Of a stretch of 64,000 nucleotides of DNA, positions 17,020 through 25,212 are shown in pieces (the first letter of the stretch is position 1; every line of letters starts with the position of its first letter). The notes under the pieces are model-generated. The model worked only from the letters and a program-made list of their open reading frames with translations. It did not search any database and was not told the origin of the DNA. The stretch is from Lichenicola cladoniae (lineage in GTDB: Bacteria > Pseudomonadota > Alphaproteobacteria > Acetobacterales > Acetobacteraceae): positions 2,857,501-2,921,500 of the forward strand of contig NZ_CP053708.1 in NCBI RefSeq assembly GCF_013201075.1. The letters are read 5' to 3'. The position numbers and the translations under genes were made by a program.

Positions 17020-18084
17020 ATGGTATCATCAGAGCAGTCACCTGAGCCCGCCTGGGATCGCACCACAACTTATTACTCGGTTGTTGCAAGATTTGAGGAG
17101 AACGGCAACCTCGACTTATGGCCACTCAGTTCAGAACAAATCAAACACGATCCAACCAGGGTCGCGCTCCAGGGGTGGCGCAGCTTCATCTTTGAGCTGC
17201 GGTCTCCAATTGCCTGTTTCAGGAACCCAGTCCAAGTTATCACTACACCTCGATTTCGAATATATCCGCCGTTTGATCTCAATAAGAAATCGTCTTTAGC
17301 GTCTGTGTTAGATGAAGTCCTCGTTCCGATGGGAAGTGATCATGTAAATAATTATGTTGCCATACCTGATCATGCGACGAAAGGCCTACGTGTTGACGTA
17401 ACGAAAGAGGGTTGGAATGTCTGCTACGGCATTCGCATTGATGCAATCAATAGTGAGGATGTATCTTCTGTTCTCCAGAGATTTTTGAAACTGGTTCGGC
17501 AATATACTCGGCAGTGGTGGGTCGCATCTCCAACTAATTTCTTTGATACCGGGATCCGTCTTCGCTTCGACATGGACCAGAGTTTCCGACCGCGCGAGGT
17601 TTCTAGCGCTCGCGATATAGGCCCTCTAGAGTCAACCTGGGCTGGTATGGCTAGTGTCCAACAGCTGATAAACATTGAAGAGCCGTTAGGCGCCGATGCT
17701 TGGAAAAACGTTGGCCTTTGTCTTCAGCAAAACATTGAACCGGATCCATGCTTATCTTTCTTTCTAGCGGCTATAGAAGATTACAAAGGTCATAGTGATT
17801 CACAATGTATATTAAATCTTGCACTTATGTTTGAAATTGGTGAGAACAAGGCGCGGATGATACATAAGATGAAGACGTTTTCCAGGAACAAGGACCTGTT
17901 AAATAACGCCACAGTTTCCTTAGCCGCAGATGTAAAGGTTTTTAGAGATTTGATTACCGACCGCGACAACATCGCTCATGGAAAAGCAGCGGTGAAGGCT
18001 CGTAATGATCAGGCCCTTCAAAAGTATTTGAGTGCGTCCTTTCGATTCATGCAAAAATATCTGCCGCTATTACAAGTTTCTTAA
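17020..18084 (+). CDS. Hypothetical protein with C-terminal HEPN-like motif (354 aa), possible defence gene
   Basis: A lower-GC gene than its surroundings, unrelated to any family I can name. The N-terminal 200 residues are beta-rich (YYSVVARFEENGNLDLWPL, WNVCYGIRIDAIN). The C-terminal 130 residues are helical and end with the segment DLITDRDNIAHGKA, whose R315-x4-H320 matches the Rx4-6H motif of HEPN ribonuclease domains. The architecture of a variable sensor domain followed by a HEPN domain is seen in ApeA-type phage-defence proteins. It stands alone, as such genes often do in islands. Function is inferred. Confidence 0.65.
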   Translation: MVSSEQSPEPAWDRTTTYYSVVARFEENGNLDLWPLSSEQIKHDPTRVALQGWRSFIFELRSPIACFRNPVQVITTPRFRIYPPFDLNKKSSLASVLDEVLVPMGSDHVNNYVAIPDHATKGLRVDVTKEGWNVCYGIRIDAINSEDVSSVLQRFLKLVRQYTRQWWVASPTNFFDTGIRLRFDMDQSFRPREVSSARDIGPLESTWAGMASVQQLINIEEPLGADAWKNVGLCLQQNIEPDPCLSFFLAAIEDYKGHSDSQCILNLALMFEIGENKARMIHKMKTFSRNKDLLNNATVSLAADVKVFRDLITDRDNIAHGKAAVKARNDQALQKYLSASFRFMQKYLPLLQVS

Positions 18085-18276
18085 GAATTTGTTTGGTGAC
18101 TTAGTCCACTCCTGATAGCAGGTGTGCTAATGGCATGATGTGTAGCGCCCGTCAGAACCCGACCAAGGAACCGGGCACAGGTAAAACCCACGCGTGGCAT
18201 GGTTCCGATGCTGCTGCCAGACTACTTCACAGCGAATACTTTCCCCTGCCTAGGGCCTATTAGCTTCTGGATCTAT

Positions 18277-18711
18277 CTAAGGCTTACAAAACACCGCTAC
18301 GTTACCGCCGCCGAGGGCGATCACCCTCATGCTTTCGGACCCCGCATCAACACCAGCGTCCCATCCCTCGTAGCCAGATGAATTGTTGAAGATGTCGATG
18401 CGGATCGTGGACCCAAAGTGCAGCGTAAGGTCTGCCGTCTGCCTGTCGACCCGCGCTGAGGTGACAAGCCTGTTGCCGATAAGCTTGCGGCACATCTCTT
18501 CGCCATCGACTGGAACTGATAAGCCGAACAGATGCCCATGATCCTCCGACCCGAACTCGATGCATCCCTGGGAAACAACCCTCCATGGAACGCTAACCGC
18601 TAGGTCTCCGTCACCGGAGAGGGCGAAAAGCCAATCATGCTCCCGACGACTGATCGCACATTCCTGACCGACTAGAATGGCCTCGAATTCAAGTAGATAA
18701 TCACGATTCAT
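18277..18711 (-). CDS. Hypothetical protein resembling DUF6188-type proteins
   Basis: The sequence has the pattern HDWLFALSGDGDLAVSVPWR, then TADLTLHFGSTIRIDIFNN, then SSGYEGWDAG. This pattern (an aromatic beta strand, PWR, a DLxLxF strand, and E-x-W near the end) is seen in a family of small proteins often found beside toxins or in islands. No catalytic residues are evident. Starts at 18711 (MNRDYLLEF) or 18780 are possible; neither has a strong ribosome site. Confidence 0.55.
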   Translation of the reverse strand: MNRDYLLEFEAILVGQECAISRREHDWLFALSGDGDLAVSVPWRVVSQGCIEFGSEDHGHLFGLSVPVDGEEMCRKLIGNRLVTSARVDRQTADLTLHFGSTIRIDIFNNSSGYEGWDAGVDAGSESMRVIALGGGNVAVFCKP

Positions 18712-18976
18712 TGCCAGATAGTCGCACCCTACTGCTCGGGCCGCAATCGGCATATCAAAGCATCCCATGGAGCTTCTCAATCAACAGCACTAATGATCAA
18801 AGTCGCTGGACTCTAACGCAACCAGATTCTAGATGGTTACGAGTAACCTCGAGCGCTAGGGGTCAAGTGCTGACCGCCTGCGCGTCCTAACACGTTGCCC
18901 TCTAACGAACGCCAGATCTCGCAAGTAGATAAGAGTGCGTTGGTGCAGTCTGATTTATCCTCGAAATTCGCTGCGC

Positions 18977-19639
18977 CTAGAGGCGGGCCAGCACCCTCTG
19001 CACCGCGGCGGCGGTCCAGGCTCCACCGCGTGCCGTTTGGATCTCGCTGCCAGACAGCTCGGCGGCGATGGCACGCAGTGACAGGCCACGGCCCTGCATC
19101 TCGCTCAGGCGGCTATGCAGGCTGGCGGCGCGCCGATCGGCTGCATCGCTCTGTGCATCACATCCCAGGCCGCTCTCAACCTTGCTGCCACCGCGCCAGC
19201 CGCCGAGCACGGTGCCCTTGGCCTTGGTCGCCGCCAGCGCTGCCTTCGTGCGTGCGCTGATCGCCTCGCGCTCCTGCTGTGCGACGAGTGCCATGATCCC
19301 GACCGTCAGCCGGTTCGCGTTCGGCATGTCCACCGCAACAAAGTCTACACCAGCATCGGCTAGGTTCATCAGGAAGGCGGCATTGCGGCTGAGCCGGTCT
19401 AGCTTGGCGATCACCAGCGTCGAACCCGTCAGCTTGGCCAGCTCCATCGCCTTCGCCAGCTCAGGGCGGTTATCCGCTGCCTTGCCGCTCTCAACGTCGG
19501 TGAACTGACCCAGCAGCTTCCAGTCGCCGCCGTTCAGGTAGGCTTGCACCGCGGCACTCTGTGCAGCGAGACCGAGACCAGACTGACCCTGCTTCGCCGT
19601 GCTGACTCGAAAATAGGCAACGAACCGACCCTGTGCCAT
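18977..19639 (-). CDS. Serine recombinase (resolvase/invertase family)
   Basis: The 220-residue protein begins RFVAYFRVSTAKQGQSGLGL, containing the nucleophile serine in the YxRVS motif. The dimer-interface and catalytic arginine region follows (TLVIAKLDRLSRNAAFLMNL), then LVAQQEREAISARTKAALAA leading into the long E-helix. The C-terminal 60 residues form a short HTH (SLRAIAAELSG...TAAAVQRVLAR). It looks intact. It probably resolves, inverts or integrates DNA at a site just upstream of its own start, where a 10-bp inverted repeat is found. AGGGG precedes the ATG. Confidence 0.92.
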   Translation of the reverse strand: MAQGRFVAYFRVSTAKQGQSGLGLAAQSAAVQAYLNGGDWKLLGQFTDVESGKAADNRPELAKAMELAKLTGSTLVIAKLDRLSRNAAFLMNLADAGVDFVAVDMPNANRLTVGIMALVAQQEREAISARTKAALAATKAKGTVLGGWRGGSKVESGLGCDAQSDAADRRAASLHSRLSEMQGRGLSLRAIAAELSGSEIQTARGGAWTAAAVQRVLARL

Positions 19640-19650
19640 GTGACCCCTAC

Positions 19651-19692
19651 GCGTATCAACTTAGACTACCTTCGTTGTCCATGTTGATACGC
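19651..19692. other. Candidate recombination (res-type) site for the serine recombinase
   Basis: GCGTATCAAC (19651-19660) and GTTGATACGC (19683-19692) are perfect 10-bp inverted arms with a 22-bp centre, 12 bp upstream of the recombinase start. Size and position match a resolvase subsite or a crossover site that also autoregulates the gene. Function is inferred. Confidence 0.5.
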
Positions 19693-19872
19693 CCTGCCTC
19701 ATGGCCTGTGACTCCCGTCATTGTGCATGGCTCGGTGCCCCGTCATGCGTCCTGCGAATCCCTCGTCACGTAGGCGCAGTTCGATCATCAGCACAGCCAC
19801 TGCTCGACTCTTGTTCTTGATTCGTTCTCATCTGGTCGGTAGGCTCTCAGCCGAGCAACCGGAGAACGACCC

Positions 19873-20121
19873 ATGCCACATGCTGTTGACCTCAACGCCT
19901 CACTGCGCCCGCTGGACTATCGCGCCACCGCCGACGCGCTACAGGAAGCCCTTGAGCTACGTAGGCCGGGCCTAGCCGATGCGGCGATGCACAGCACCAT
20001 GACGGGCGTCGTGGCAGAGCTTCTCGCTGACGCATTGATCGGCGCTGGCTACGTGGTCGCACTGCCACGTCGTGTCACCACCCAGCAAGGACTGACGGCA
20101 GAGACGCTCACGAAAGGGTAA
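19873..20121 (+). CDS. Small hypothetical protein (82 aa), possibly truncated
   Basis: Preceded by GGAGA at good spacing. Helical (DYRATADALQEALELRRPG, MTGVVAELLADALIGAGYVV), ending abruptly at ETLTKG just before a hairpin-like inverted repeat. I do not recognise the family; the abrupt end suggests that a longer gene was cut. Confidence 0.45.
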   Translation: MPHAVDLNASLRPLDYRATADALQEALELRRPGLADAAMHSTMTGVVAELLADALIGAGYVVALPRRVTTQQGLTAETLTKG

Positions 20122-20145
20122 AGTCTTAGGTGGTGAAAAAGGGCT

Positions 20146-20208
20146 CTACCGGAAGGTGACTCTAAAAACATGCTGATTTACAAAGCAACAAATCAAGGCT
20201 TCCGGTAG
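20146..20208. repeat. 10-bp inverted repeat pair
   Basis: CTACCGGAAG (20146-20155) and CTTCCGGTAG (20199-20208) flank a 43-bp AT-rich spacer immediately after the small gene ending at 20121. It could be the footprint of a tiny transposable element or a cruciform; nothing further can be said. Confidence 0.4.
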
Positions 20209-20263
20209 CTACTCCGGAGGTGCTTCCCAAAAATCCGGGCAGCATGATTTCAGATCGACAATC

Positions 20264-20764
20264 TCAGGCGACTAGGCGGGGCCGGCTTGCAGTGAAGTCG
20301 GACCAGTCCTTCAGCATTTTGGATGTTCGACCATCGGGTCGTCCGATGATGCGACCATCGGCCCAGCGAGTGATGAGCCTGCCAGTTCCAACTCGTGCCG
20401 CCTTCTTAATCCAGTAAGCGGGGATGATGCCGTCATAGATGAACCAGGTTTCCGCCTTACGGTCACCGCCACCGGAGTCGACCAGACCAGCAAACCAGAC
20501 AGGGTTCACATTCTTCCGCGCCCACGGCACCCATGCAGTTAGACGATCATCGCTGTTAGATATGTCAACAGTCAGTCTAACTTCACGCTTTTCCTTCGAA
20601 AGGCCGTGCTCTTTAAAGCATGTGTCTGTCGTCAGCCATACAGCATTTGCAGTTGCAAGTAGCTCGCCCGGACGCTCTGTTCCGAGAACTACATCGCCCT
20701 TCCAAAGGCCATGAACGCTAATGGGCCCTAGCCTGGTCAGCGAAGTGTAATGATAAAGCAGCAT
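20264..20764 (-). CDS. Hypothetical protein with ADP-ribosyltransferase-like N-terminus (166 aa)
   Basis: GGGAG precedes the ATG at good spacing. The start MLLYHYTSLTRLGPISVHGL with GLWKGDV resembles the HYTS...I...GL signature at the entry of several ADP-ribosyltransferase-fold proteins (DarT and related toxins). It continues with AVWLTTD and KREVRLTVDISNSDDRLTAW. A glutamate equivalent to the catalytic one cannot be placed with confidence. Similar proteins occur in phages and islands. The enzyme assignment is tentative; no antitoxin neighbour is obvious. Confidence 0.55.
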   Translation of the reverse strand: MLLYHYTSLTRLGPISVHGLWKGDVVLGTERPGELLATANAVWLTTDTCFKEHGLSKEKREVRLTVDISNSDDRLTAWVPWARKNVNPVWFAGLVDSGGGDRKAETWFIYDGIIPAYWIKKAARVGTGRLITRWADGRIIGRPDGRTSKMLKDWSDFTASRPRLVA

Positions 20765-20936
20765 CGTCTTTCTCCCGTCGCGTCCGTCTGACCTCCAGCA
20801 GCCCCGCAGCGAACGGACCTATCGGGCAGGAATTGGCAAAGCAGCCGATCTTTCTAGGCAAACTTAGATTGTATCCGGAATGACACCGACACCAGAATCC
20901 GGGCGGCTATCGTTCCGAATCTGCAATCGGAATCAG

Positions 20937-21143
20937 TCAGCCAGCCCGGCACCAACTCGCCCGATCGTCCTCGCCAACGATGGTCCTTATCCAGGTGCCG
21001 CCGTCAGCCTCGACCACCTGGAGAACCTTCACCCGGCTATTAAGGGCAAGGTCCTGGACGTGAACGGCGGCAACCAGCCGATCGGCATCAGCCTCAAGAT
21101 CCATATAGAGCGTGGTGTTGGCAGTATGCGCATGAGCGAGCAT
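20937..21143 (-). CDS. Small hypothetical protein (68 aa)
   Basis: The minus-strand frame has protein-like content (LYMDLEADADRLVAAVHVQD, ALNSRVKVLQVVEADGGTWI) and the opposite strand does not. There is no good ribosome site. Unrecognised; reported because the stretch otherwise has no gene. Confidence 0.3.
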   Translation of the reverse strand: MLAHAHTANTTLYMDLEADADRLVAAVHVQDLALNSRVKVLQVVEADGGTWIRTIVGEDDRASWCRAG

Positions 21144-21217
21144 GTATTGAGAACCTACATTGCCGGGTGGTTAAGACGACTTCCAGTTGTGCCCCGGCAG
21201 TGGGCTACTCACTAATC

Positions 21218-21249
21218 CTATTTCAAGTTGTCGCATAGACTTGAAGTAG
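21218..21249. other. AT-rich hairpin before the XRE gene cluster
   Basis: CTATTTCAAGT and ACTTGAAGTAG form an 11-bp stem (one G-T pair) around a 10-nt loop, at the edge of an AT-rich stretch (21220-21345). It could terminate the neighbours or be part of a replication origin for the HUH Rep encoded nearby. Confidence 0.35.
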
Positions 21250-21398
21250 CTTGTTTCGTAATAATTCCAATCTTTTATTATAACTAGCTACTTACTTACT
21301 TTTTTTATGGTTGGTTAACAGATGGTTGGCATTTTCTGTTCTTTCAACCTGTGTTACCTTCTAGGCGACGACGACCGGGTGTTGTGCCCCGATCGTCG

Positions 21399-21692
21399 TC
21401 ACCCTGCCTGCTGCACCCGCGTCAGCTCCGCTAGGTCGGCATCCAGCTCTGCCTCCCTGATCGTTTCGATCAGCACCCTCGCATCCAGCTTCATCAGGGC
21501 AGCGGCGATCAGCCCAACTCCAGGCGGAATGGCAGGCTTGCCACGTAGCCACCTGTTCACCTGGGCAGGCTGGACACCGATCAGGACAGCGAACTCGACC
21601 TGCGAGTAACGGGCCTGCGTGAGCATCCACCGGAGATGGCTCGGCTTGATCGTCGGTGCCGTCTGCCGGGCCTTGGTAGTCTTAACAGCCAT
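21399..21692 (-). CDS. XRE-type helix-turn-helix regulator (97 aa)
   Basis: The central region is a Cro/CI-type HTH: HLRWMLTQARYSQVEFAVLI, then GVQPAQVNRWLRGKPAIPPG. A helical tail follows (LIAAALMKLDARVLIETIRE). GAGGAAG lies upstream of the ATG. It is divergent from the rep gene at 21966, so it may repress replication of the element, as CopG/Cro-type proteins do in plasmids and satellites. Confidence 0.8.
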   Translation of the reverse strand: MAVKTTKARQTAPTIKPSHLRWMLTQARYSQVEFAVLIGVQPAQVNRWLRGKPAIPPGVGLIAAALMKLDARVLIETIREAELDADLAELTRVQQAG

Positions 21693-21965
21693 AGTTCAGG
21701 GCTTCCTCGCCTACGGGCCGGGATATACCCGAAGCCACTGGCTTCAAAGGCCGTATTTATAGCCTTAAAGGCAACTGTTGCCGGGAAGACTCACAGTCAG
21801 CGAAAGAGACACTTATAATGTTCGTGGTTCATTAATTTCACTACAATATTAGCTATATAGGCTATGGTTCGCATATCGAGGGTCATGTCTCGACAGGGCT
21901 GGCAGAGAGAAAGAGTGGGGATCTCTGCCAGCCCGCTACCTCCACCCGCCAAGGATTGCCCGCCG

Positions 21966-22427
21966 ATGTCCGCCGACGCCGCTGAACCCGATCTCGCTGC
22001 CACTGGCAGGCGAACACTTGATGAGATGGTCGCGGGTCTCTTCACGTCCAAAAGCGCGAAGCCGTTCAAGCTGGTGCTCCCGCGCATAGTGATCCGCACC
22101 GATGACCGTCCCGCCGATGACGTTCCGCCTAAACAGATACCGCTCGATGCCAAGACCATTGCTGCAATCGACCGGATGTTTGAGCGCGCCGAACTGGCCA
22201 GTTCCGCACGTATCCTTGTAGGTGAGGAAGTTAGGTCCAAGGAAGTTACGTCACCGATCCTTGTAGGTGAGGAAGTTACGTCGCCGAGCATTTTGGAGAT
22301 AATTAGCTCGCCGAGCCTTGTAGGTGAGGAAGTTACGCAGCCCCGAAAAGGCAGTGAACCCGTTGTTTTTGTTGACGGAAGTGACCCCTTGACTAGCATC
22401 GCCTTTAGAGAGGCCCCCTTTTCACCC
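21966..22427 (+). pseudogene. 5' part of an HUH replication initiator gene, interrupted by IS30
   Basis: Starts at ATG 21966 (AAGGA about 10 nt upstream) with MSADAAEPDLAATGRRTLDE and runs into the IS30 left end at 22428. It carries a tandem peptide repeat of the type EVTSPILVGEEV, which reappears on the other side of the insertion, so the two pieces were probably one gene. No catalytic motif lies in this part. It could alternatively be a separate small gene. Confidence 0.6.
22212..22342 (+). repeat. Iteron-like direct repeats in the rep gene (left block)
   Basis: Units built on CCTTGTAGGTGAGGAAGTTA and AAGGAAGTTACGTC recur about every 20-45 bp (units near 22212, 22238, 22257 and 22314). They encode ILVGEEV / KEVTSPI repeats. 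The longest block (22234-22276) is nearly identical to one at 23635-23677 beyond the IS. Confidence 0.8.
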
Positions 22428-23540
22428 GGCGGATTCAAGTTCCGGAGCGAACACCCACGCCGAAGACTTTGTTTACACCAGCCTGCCCGGCCAGCAACAT
22501 GCTGAATTGCTCGCTTGGCGTCGCGTAGTCGAGCGTCTTTCGAGGACGGCTATTCAGGCTGTCGGCAACGATGTCGAGATCGTCCTGATCCAAGCCCGAC
22601 AGAGCCGTGCCTTTCGGGAAATACTGGCGCAGCAGACCATTGGTGTTTTCGTTGGAGCCACGCTGCCAAGGTGAGTGAGGGTCGGCGAAGAAGATCCTCA
22701 TGCCAGTGCTCAGCGCCACGCTTTCGTGCTGTGCCATTTCCTTGCCTTGGTCGTAGGTCAGCGTCTTGCGCAAAGATGCGGGAATGGCATTCAGCGCGCC
22801 GGAGAAAGCGCTCGCCACCACATCGGACTTGCGCGTAGGCATGTGCACCAGCACCACAAAGCGGCTTGTCCGCTCGACCAACGTGCCGATGGCACTCGCT
22901 CCGCCGGTGCCCAGAATAAGATCGCCTTCCCAATGGCCCGGGACCAGCCGGCCCTCGATTTCCTCAGGTCGTTCCTTGATGTTGGTCATGTTGCAAAGTT
23001 TGCCGCGGCGTTCGCTGCCCTTTGGCTTGCGGCCGCGCATTGGCTTGTCCTGTCGCAAATACGAGATCAGCTCACGGCGTAGTTCACCGCGCGGCAAGGC
23101 GTAAATCGCCGTGTAGATTGCCTCGTGCGATACCGACAGACCAGGTGGCTGCTCCGTTCCCGCCTCCATCCGCTTACGCCTGCCCGATATCTGCTCGGGG
23201 GACCAACCCAGACGCAAAAGCCCCGCCACACGGCCGAACAGCTCACCATCATGCGCCAGAACAGGCCTGCGTCCAGTCAGGCGACGATCTGCCTCGGCCT
23301 GCGTCGCCGCAGCCTGCGCCCGGTAGGAGGTCGCGCCGCCATGCCGATTGATCTCGTCCGAAATCATGCCCGCAGAGCGATCCAAGTCGCGTGCAATCGC
23401 CCGCACGCCCCAGCTATCACAAAGGCGAACCTCGATCATCGATCGATCAAACACCGTTAGCTTACGTCGTTGCCCTGCCATCCCACCACCCTACACCCGT
23501 TGGCCCGGCGTGGGTGTTCGCTCCGGAACTTGAATCCGCC
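22428..23540 (-). mobile_element. IS30-family insertion sequence
   Basis: Perfect 34-bp terminal inverted repeats at 22428-22461 and 23507-23540 (both beginning GGCGGATTCAAG inward) flank one transposase gene on the minus strand. The 1.1-kb length is normal for IS30 elements. A CCC on both outer sides could be a 3-bp target duplication. It interrupts the rep gene. Confidence 0.92.
22435..23481 (-). CDS. IS30-family transposase
   Basis: 348 residues, complete. The N-terminal HTH (RSMIEVRLCDSWGVRAIARD) is followed by the DDE core: GHWEGDLILG (first D), TLTYDQGKEMAQHE (second D), and ADPHSPWQRGSNENTNGLLR with the catalytic E and the family signature. The stop lies inside the left inverted repeat, as is common in IS30. 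No frameshift or missing catalytic residue is seen, so it should be active. Confidence 0.96.
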   Translation of the reverse strand: MAGQRRKLTVFDRSMIEVRLCDSWGVRAIARDLDRSAGMISDEINRHGGATSYRAQAAATQAEADRRLTGRRPVLAHDGELFGRVAGLLRLGWSPEQISGRRKRMEAGTEQPPGLSVSHEAIYTAIYALPRGELRRELISYLRQDKPMRGRKPKGSERRGKLCNMTNIKERPEEIEGRLVPGHWEGDLILGTGGASAIGTLVERTSRFVVLVHMPTRKSDVVASAFSGALNAIPASLRKTLTYDQGKEMAQHESVALSTGMRIFFADPHSPWQRGSNENTNGLLRQYFPKGTALSGLDQDDLDIVADSLNSRPRKTLDYATPSEQFSMLLAGQAGVNKVFGVGVRSGT

Positions 23541-24608
23541 CCCCTAAAACCGGAATTATCACTATCTGCAATGAAGATCCTGCCTCCTGAAACTACCCTC
23601 TCAGAAGCATCATTCAGCGTGACCGAACCTCCTAAGTCCAAGGAAGTTACGTCACCGATCCTTGTAGCTGAGGAAGTTAGGTTCAAGGAAGTTACGTCGC
23701 CGATCCTTGCAGCCAAGGAAGTTAGGTATCGTGCACCGAGCCCCCTCGACCTTTCCGCCAGAACGGCGCTCCGCGCCAGACAGGCGTTTTTGGTCGCAAG
23801 GGCTCTTGGCACCGTGCCCAACGTCTTCATTACGATCAATGTGACTTGCCTGCCTCTCTACAAGTCACCGGCAGATATTGGCGCAGCCAGCGATCATGCA
23901 TTCAAGAATCTGGACAATCTCTTCCGGCTCGCAGGCATCACACCTACTTACATAGCGATCCCTGAAAGACCGAAGAATAAGGGAACCGGCTACCACTGGC
24001 ACAGCTTGGTCTACATCGACCGGCAGAGGCTAGATGATGCCTGCTTCCGGATAGAAGATAGGTTCCGGGATCTTTGCGGCATCTCTGTCGCCGATTGGAA
24101 CGCTCGCAAGGCCGGCAACTTCGCCGAAGGCGATTGCCGCCGGTTGCCCATCCACATCTCGACAAATCAGACGCACGCAGAAATCCTCACAGCTCGCCGT
24201 GTGGGCCTGTCTGTAGCCGAGGCTGAAACCAAGCTGGTCTATTCATGCAAGACGGTCACAGGCACCGCTCTAGCCTCAATTAACGGCATACTGCTGCCGC
24301 TCTCGGAACATCGCGCCGACCCCGACAACCACTTGCCGGAATATCAGGCCAGCGCCGATCGGCCCGGCAGGCGCATCCGTATGTCGAACAACCTCAATCG
24401 CAGTGCAGCTAAGAAGGCAGGCTTCACCACGGAGGAAGATCTTGCCGCAGACCTTGGCTGGATGGACTCAGCAGAGCGAGCCAGACGAGCTAGCAGACCT
24501 GTCACAGCCATCATGCCGATGTCCTACGCGGATACTCGTGAGCACTATACCTACGCAAGATCACACCTCTTGCCGGATGATGACTTTGGTATTCTTCCCG
24601 ACCTGTAA
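23541..24608 (+). pseudogene. 3' part of the HUH (rolling-circle type) replication initiator
   Basis: Taking ATG 23571 as residue 1, the three HUH motifs are present: FITINV (86-91, motif I), H142-W-H144 in GYHWHSLVYID (motif II, metal ligands), and Y224-S-C-K227 in KLVYSCKTV (motif III, single catalytic Tyr). This is the pattern of rolling-circle Rep proteins that nick and join DNA at an origin. The catalytic core is intact, so the IS may have only removed the N-terminal extension; translation from 23571 could still give an active enzyme. The tandem EVTSPIL repeats near its N-terminus match those left of the IS. Confidence 0.72.
23636..23730 (+). repeat. Iteron-like direct repeats in the rep gene (right block)
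   Basis: Three to four copies of AAGGAAGTTACGTC / TGAGGAAGTTAGGT separated by GATCCTTGTAGC-type spacers, the same unit as the block at 22212-22342. The intervening IS30 separates the blocks. Confidence 0.8.
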
Positions 24609-24612
24609 AAGA

Positions 24613-24664
24613 ACAATCTGGATTGTATGCTTCCAATCTTACCGTCGTTAGGTTATAATATACC
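24613..24664 (+). promoter_or_regulatory. Promoter and operator-like palindrome before the scaffold/tape-measure genes
   Basis: TATAAT at 24654-24659 lies six bases before the ATG at 24665, so the transcript would be leaderless or nearly so. Just upstream, ACAATC-TG-GATTGT (24613-24626) is a perfect 6-2-6 palindrome suited to a repressor. No strong -35 is seen. Confidence 0.45.
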
Positions 24665-25069
24665 ATGGACACAGCAGCCGCCCCTCTCGAAACTCGTAAG
24701 ATGGCAGCCAATGGAAAGCTGATCGGTGCGCACCACCGTTTCACCTACGAGCCGATGGACCTGTCGTTCGTCCGCGAGTTGCTGGCGCACACGCTGGCGA
24801 CCACCGGCAAGAAGTATCTCCGTGGTGAACTGGACCGGGGCGAGGTCGAGCCGATCACTACGCTCTGGGTCAACGCGCCAGACGGAGTTGAGTGGACGAT
24901 CAGCTACGAACCGTCTTGGCCGCGATACTTCACGGTCAGCACCGCCGCCGACCTTGAAAGCTACCGCGAGCATCAGGCCCGCAAATACATGTATTTCGAG
25001 AATGCGAGGCGGTTCGCGGCGGCAACCGAGAACGATCTCGAGACTGCCATTCATACCGAATCATCGTGA
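24665..25069 (+). CDS. Hypothetical protein (134 aa) upstream of the virion-type genes
   Basis: Unrecognised alpha/beta protein with aromatic-rich strands (GVEWTISYEPSWPRYFTVST) and a helical end (SYREHQARKYMYFENARRF). No signal or membrane helix. It is the first gene of a rightward run with the scaffold-like and tape-measure genes and might be a head-tail or regulatory factor. No usable ribosome site, consistent with a leaderless mRNA. Confidence 0.6.
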   Translation: MDTAAAPLETRKMAANGKLIGAHHRFTYEPMDLSFVRELLAHTLATTGKKYLRGELDRGEVEPITTLWVNAPDGVEWTISYEPSWPRYFTVSTAADLESYREHQARKYMYFENARRFAAATENDLETAIHTESS

Positions 25070-25212
25070 TGGCCAGCCGCAACACCAAACGCTGGTTGAA
25101 GCGCAGAGCCAATCGACAGCCCCGACGACGTGCGACCCCTACGCGCACGCCTCGCCGAGAACCGACCAAGTGCCCCGACAGCATCACTCCACAGCATCTA
25201 GGAATCTCGACT

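Noticed and set aside
22212-22342. CRISPR-like array
   Set aside because: Repeat units are close together and degenerate, they lie in an open frame, spacers are not unique and uniform, and there are no cas genes.
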